A stretch of DNA of 64,000 nucleotides from Anaeromassilibacillus senegalensis (GTDB lineage: Bacteria; Bacillota; Clostridia; Oscillospirales; Acutalibacteraceae). Position 1 is the stretch's first letter. Every line of letters starts with the position of its first letter. Under the pieces are notes generated by a model. The model searched no databases. It was not told the DNA's origin and was given only the letters and a program-made list of their open reading frames with translations. Positions 62,762-64,000 of this stretch are shown here, piece after piece. The stretch lies in NCBI RefSeq assembly GCF_001261775.1, contig NZ_LN868537.1, positions 248,001 to 312,000 on the forward strand, in the 5' to 3' direction. The position numbers were made by a program, and so were the translations under genes.

Positions 62762-63454
62762 ATGCTGTTTAGTGTCATCCGCTCGCTGTTCAGCGGCGGT
62801 TCCGTTGACTTTATGAGCATTCTGATGCAGATTGCTGCGGTATTGTTCATCATCTTCTGTATCTTGCCTCTGCACGAGTTTGCCCATGGGTGGGTGGCTT
62901 ATAAATTGGGGGACAGTACGGCCAAATACAGCGGAAGGCTGACGATGAATCCTCTGGCCAGTGTGGACCCAATGGGTTCCCTGTTTTTGCTGTTGTTCGG
63001 CTTTGGCTGGGCAAAGCCTGTGCCGGTCAATCCCAACAATTTTAAAAATCCGAAGCGAGGGATGGCGATCACTGCAATTGCAGGACCGGTTTCCAATCTG
63101 CTGGCCTCTCTGGTTGGCGCACTGCTTTATGTAGGGTTGATGATTGCGACAAATTTTTCCCTGCCGATGTTTTTGCTGGTGTTTTTCCAATATTATATCA
63201 TTATCAATGTGGGCTTGGCGGTATTTAACCTGATCCCCGTCCCGCCGCTCGACGGTTCCCGGATTGTCGGCGCGTTCCTGACCGACCGGGCGCTGGCGGC
63301 CTATTACCGTTATCAGAACATCATTGTCATGGTGATGTTTGTGGTGCTGTTCACCGGCATTCTGGATGCCCCGATCGGCTTTTTGCAAAACGCATGCTAT
63401 AACGGTGTGATGTGGCTGGCGCAGCTGCCGTTTCAGCTGTTTGGCCTGTTATAA
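62762..63454 (+). CDS. Site-2-type M50 membrane metalloprotease
   Basis: The 230-residue protein has several membrane spans and the zinc site of M50 proteases: HEFAH in LPLHEFAHGW (about 40-46), the third ligand in LIPVPPLDGSR (Asp, about 162-166) and a conserved PMGSLFLLLFGFGWAKPVPVN region (about 76-96). This short form resembles YwhC-type site-2 proteases of Firmicutes; the substrate is unknown. Its promoter lies just upstream. scpA begins 11 nt after the stop, the usual neighbour in Clostridia. Confidence 0.9.
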   Translation: MLFSVIRSLFSGGSVDFMSILMQIAAVLFIIFCILPLHEFAHGWVAYKLGDSTAKYSGRLTMNPLASVDPMGSLFLLLFGFGWAKPVPVNPNNFKNPKRGMAITAIAGPVSNLLASLVGALLYVGLMIATNFSLPMFLLVFFQYYIIINVGLAVFNLIPVPPLDGSRIVGAFLTDRALAAYYRYQNIIVMVMFVVLFTGILDAPIGFLQNACYNGVMWLAQLPFQLFGLL

Positions 63455-63465
63455 GTTGCGAAACA

Positions 63466-64000
63466 ATGGAAAAGCTATCCTATAAGCTGGAAACCTTTGA
63501 GGGACCGCTCGACCTGCTGCTGCACCTGATTACCAAGAACAAGCTGGATATCTGTGAAATTCAGATCGCGGATCTTCTGGACCAGTATATGGCGCAGATC
63601 AATGCGATGCAGGAGGCCGACATGGACATCGCCAGTGAATTTTTGGAGATGGCGGCGCGTCTGGTCTATATGAAATCGGTCTCCCTGCTGCCGAAGCATG
63701 AGGAAATCGAAGCACTCAAACGCGAGTTGACCGGGCAGCTGCTGGAATACCAGGAATGCAAGCAGGTTGCCGCGCTGCTTGCGGAGCGCTTCAGCTTCAA
63801 TATCATTGTCCGCAAGCCCATGGAGATCGAACCGGACAAGAGTTATAAGCGGCATCATAAGCCGAAGGAGATTCTTGAGGCGTATCTGGCCGCGGCGGGC
63901 AGAGGCAAACGCTTTGTTCCGCCGTCTCCGCAGGTGTTTTCCGGCATTGTCACGCACAGAATCGTTTCCGTGACGTCACAGATCGTCTATGTGCTGCGGC
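63466..64000 (+). CDS. scpA: Segregation and condensation protein A (partial)
   Basis: The reading frame opens at ATG 63466 and is still open at the window end, so only the first 178 codons are seen. The N terminus YKLETFEGPLDLLLHLI is the classical ScpA (kleisin) start, followed by FLEMAARLVYMKSVSLLP. ScpA joins ScpB and Smc to compact and separate chromosomes. The C-terminal winged-helix part that binds Smc is beyond the window, as would be scpB. The ribosome site is weak; it may be translated by coupling to the M50 gene. Confidence 0.93.
   Translation, partial: MEKLSYKLETFEGPLDLLLHLITKNKLDICEIQIADLLDQYMAQINAMQEADMDIASEFLEMAARLVYMKSVSLLPKHEEIEALKRELTGQLLEYQECKQVAALLAERFSFNIIVRKPMEIEPDKSYKRHHKPKEILEAYLAAAGRGKRFVPPSPQVFSGIVTHRIVSVTSQIVYVLR

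Overview
The window reads as a stretch of chromosome from an endospore-forming Clostridia member (Bacillota), most like the Oscillospirales/Ruminococcaceae. Supporting signs are consensus AGGAGG ribosome sites, TTGACA/TATAAT promoters, frequent TTG starts, a GerA-type germination protein, a BclA-like collagen protein, SepF/DivIVA division genes, and the gene orders hprK-PHP-murB-rapZ-whiA-dnaE-pfkA, miaB-ylbF/ymcA-mutS-mutL-miaA and yggS-sepF-ylmH-divIVA-lspA-rluD. I cannot name the species. Nearly everything is chromosomal housekeeping; I see no prophage, insertion sequence, integrase, restriction system or CRISPR array.

Layout. 1-7.3 kb: a Crp/Fnr regulator, uvrB-uvrA excision repair, and an ECF sigma/membrane anti-sigma pair. 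7.4-13.2 kb: a small unknown gene, a GerA-family protein, an intergenic structured-RNA candidate, a short pyruvate kinase homologue, a collagen-like surface protein and a lipoprotein. 13.5-18.8 kb: HD, CYTH and DUF362-ferredoxin proteins, two very small proteins and a GT4 glycosyltransferase, with two arrays of 90-bp tandem repeats. 18.9-28.2 kb: HPr kinase, PHP phosphoesterase, murB, rapZ, whiA, dnaE, pfkA. 28.4-29.1 kb: tRNA-Trp, -Asp and -Thr, then tRNA-Ala on the other strand. 29.3-33.3 kb: a CBS-domain membrane protein, a GT2-like protein, and a PadR/DUF1700-DUF4097 operon. 33.3-33.95 kb: a related array with 123-bp period. 34-41.6 kb: miaB, a YlbF/YmcA protein, mutS, mutL, miaA. 41.6-48.4 kb: a HlyD-like protein, yggS, sepF, ylmH, divIVA, lspA, rluD, a HAD hydrolase and a ComEA-like protein. 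48.4-55.9 kb: an SRAP-family protein, tRNA-Leu, an M23 cell-wall peptidase, murA, a WalJ-like hydrolase, rlmH, a D-Ala-D-Ala carboxypeptidase. 56-64 kb: pgi, a P-loop protein, the yceD-rpmF operon, DUF512, der, plsY, rpmB, an M50 protease and the start of scpA.

Functional themes are DNA repair (UvrAB, MutSL, SRAP), envelope growth and division (MurB, MurA, M23, D,D-carboxypeptidase, SepF, DivIVA, LspA, PlsY), glycolysis and its control (HprK, PfkA, Pgi, short PK) and sporulation surface/germination functions.

The least explained parts are non-coding. Three tandem arrays at about 14.1, 18.7 and 33.4 kb share one hairpin core but use two periods (90 and 123 bp). Two of the three begin at a promoter-like TTGAAG-16/17-TATAAT that would transcribe into the array. 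Separately, a region of about 185 nt on the minus strand at 9.47-9.65 kb has a closing stem, an internal long-range helix and its own terminator, and looks like a small structured RNA. All functional statements come from reading motifs and gene order, not from database searches.
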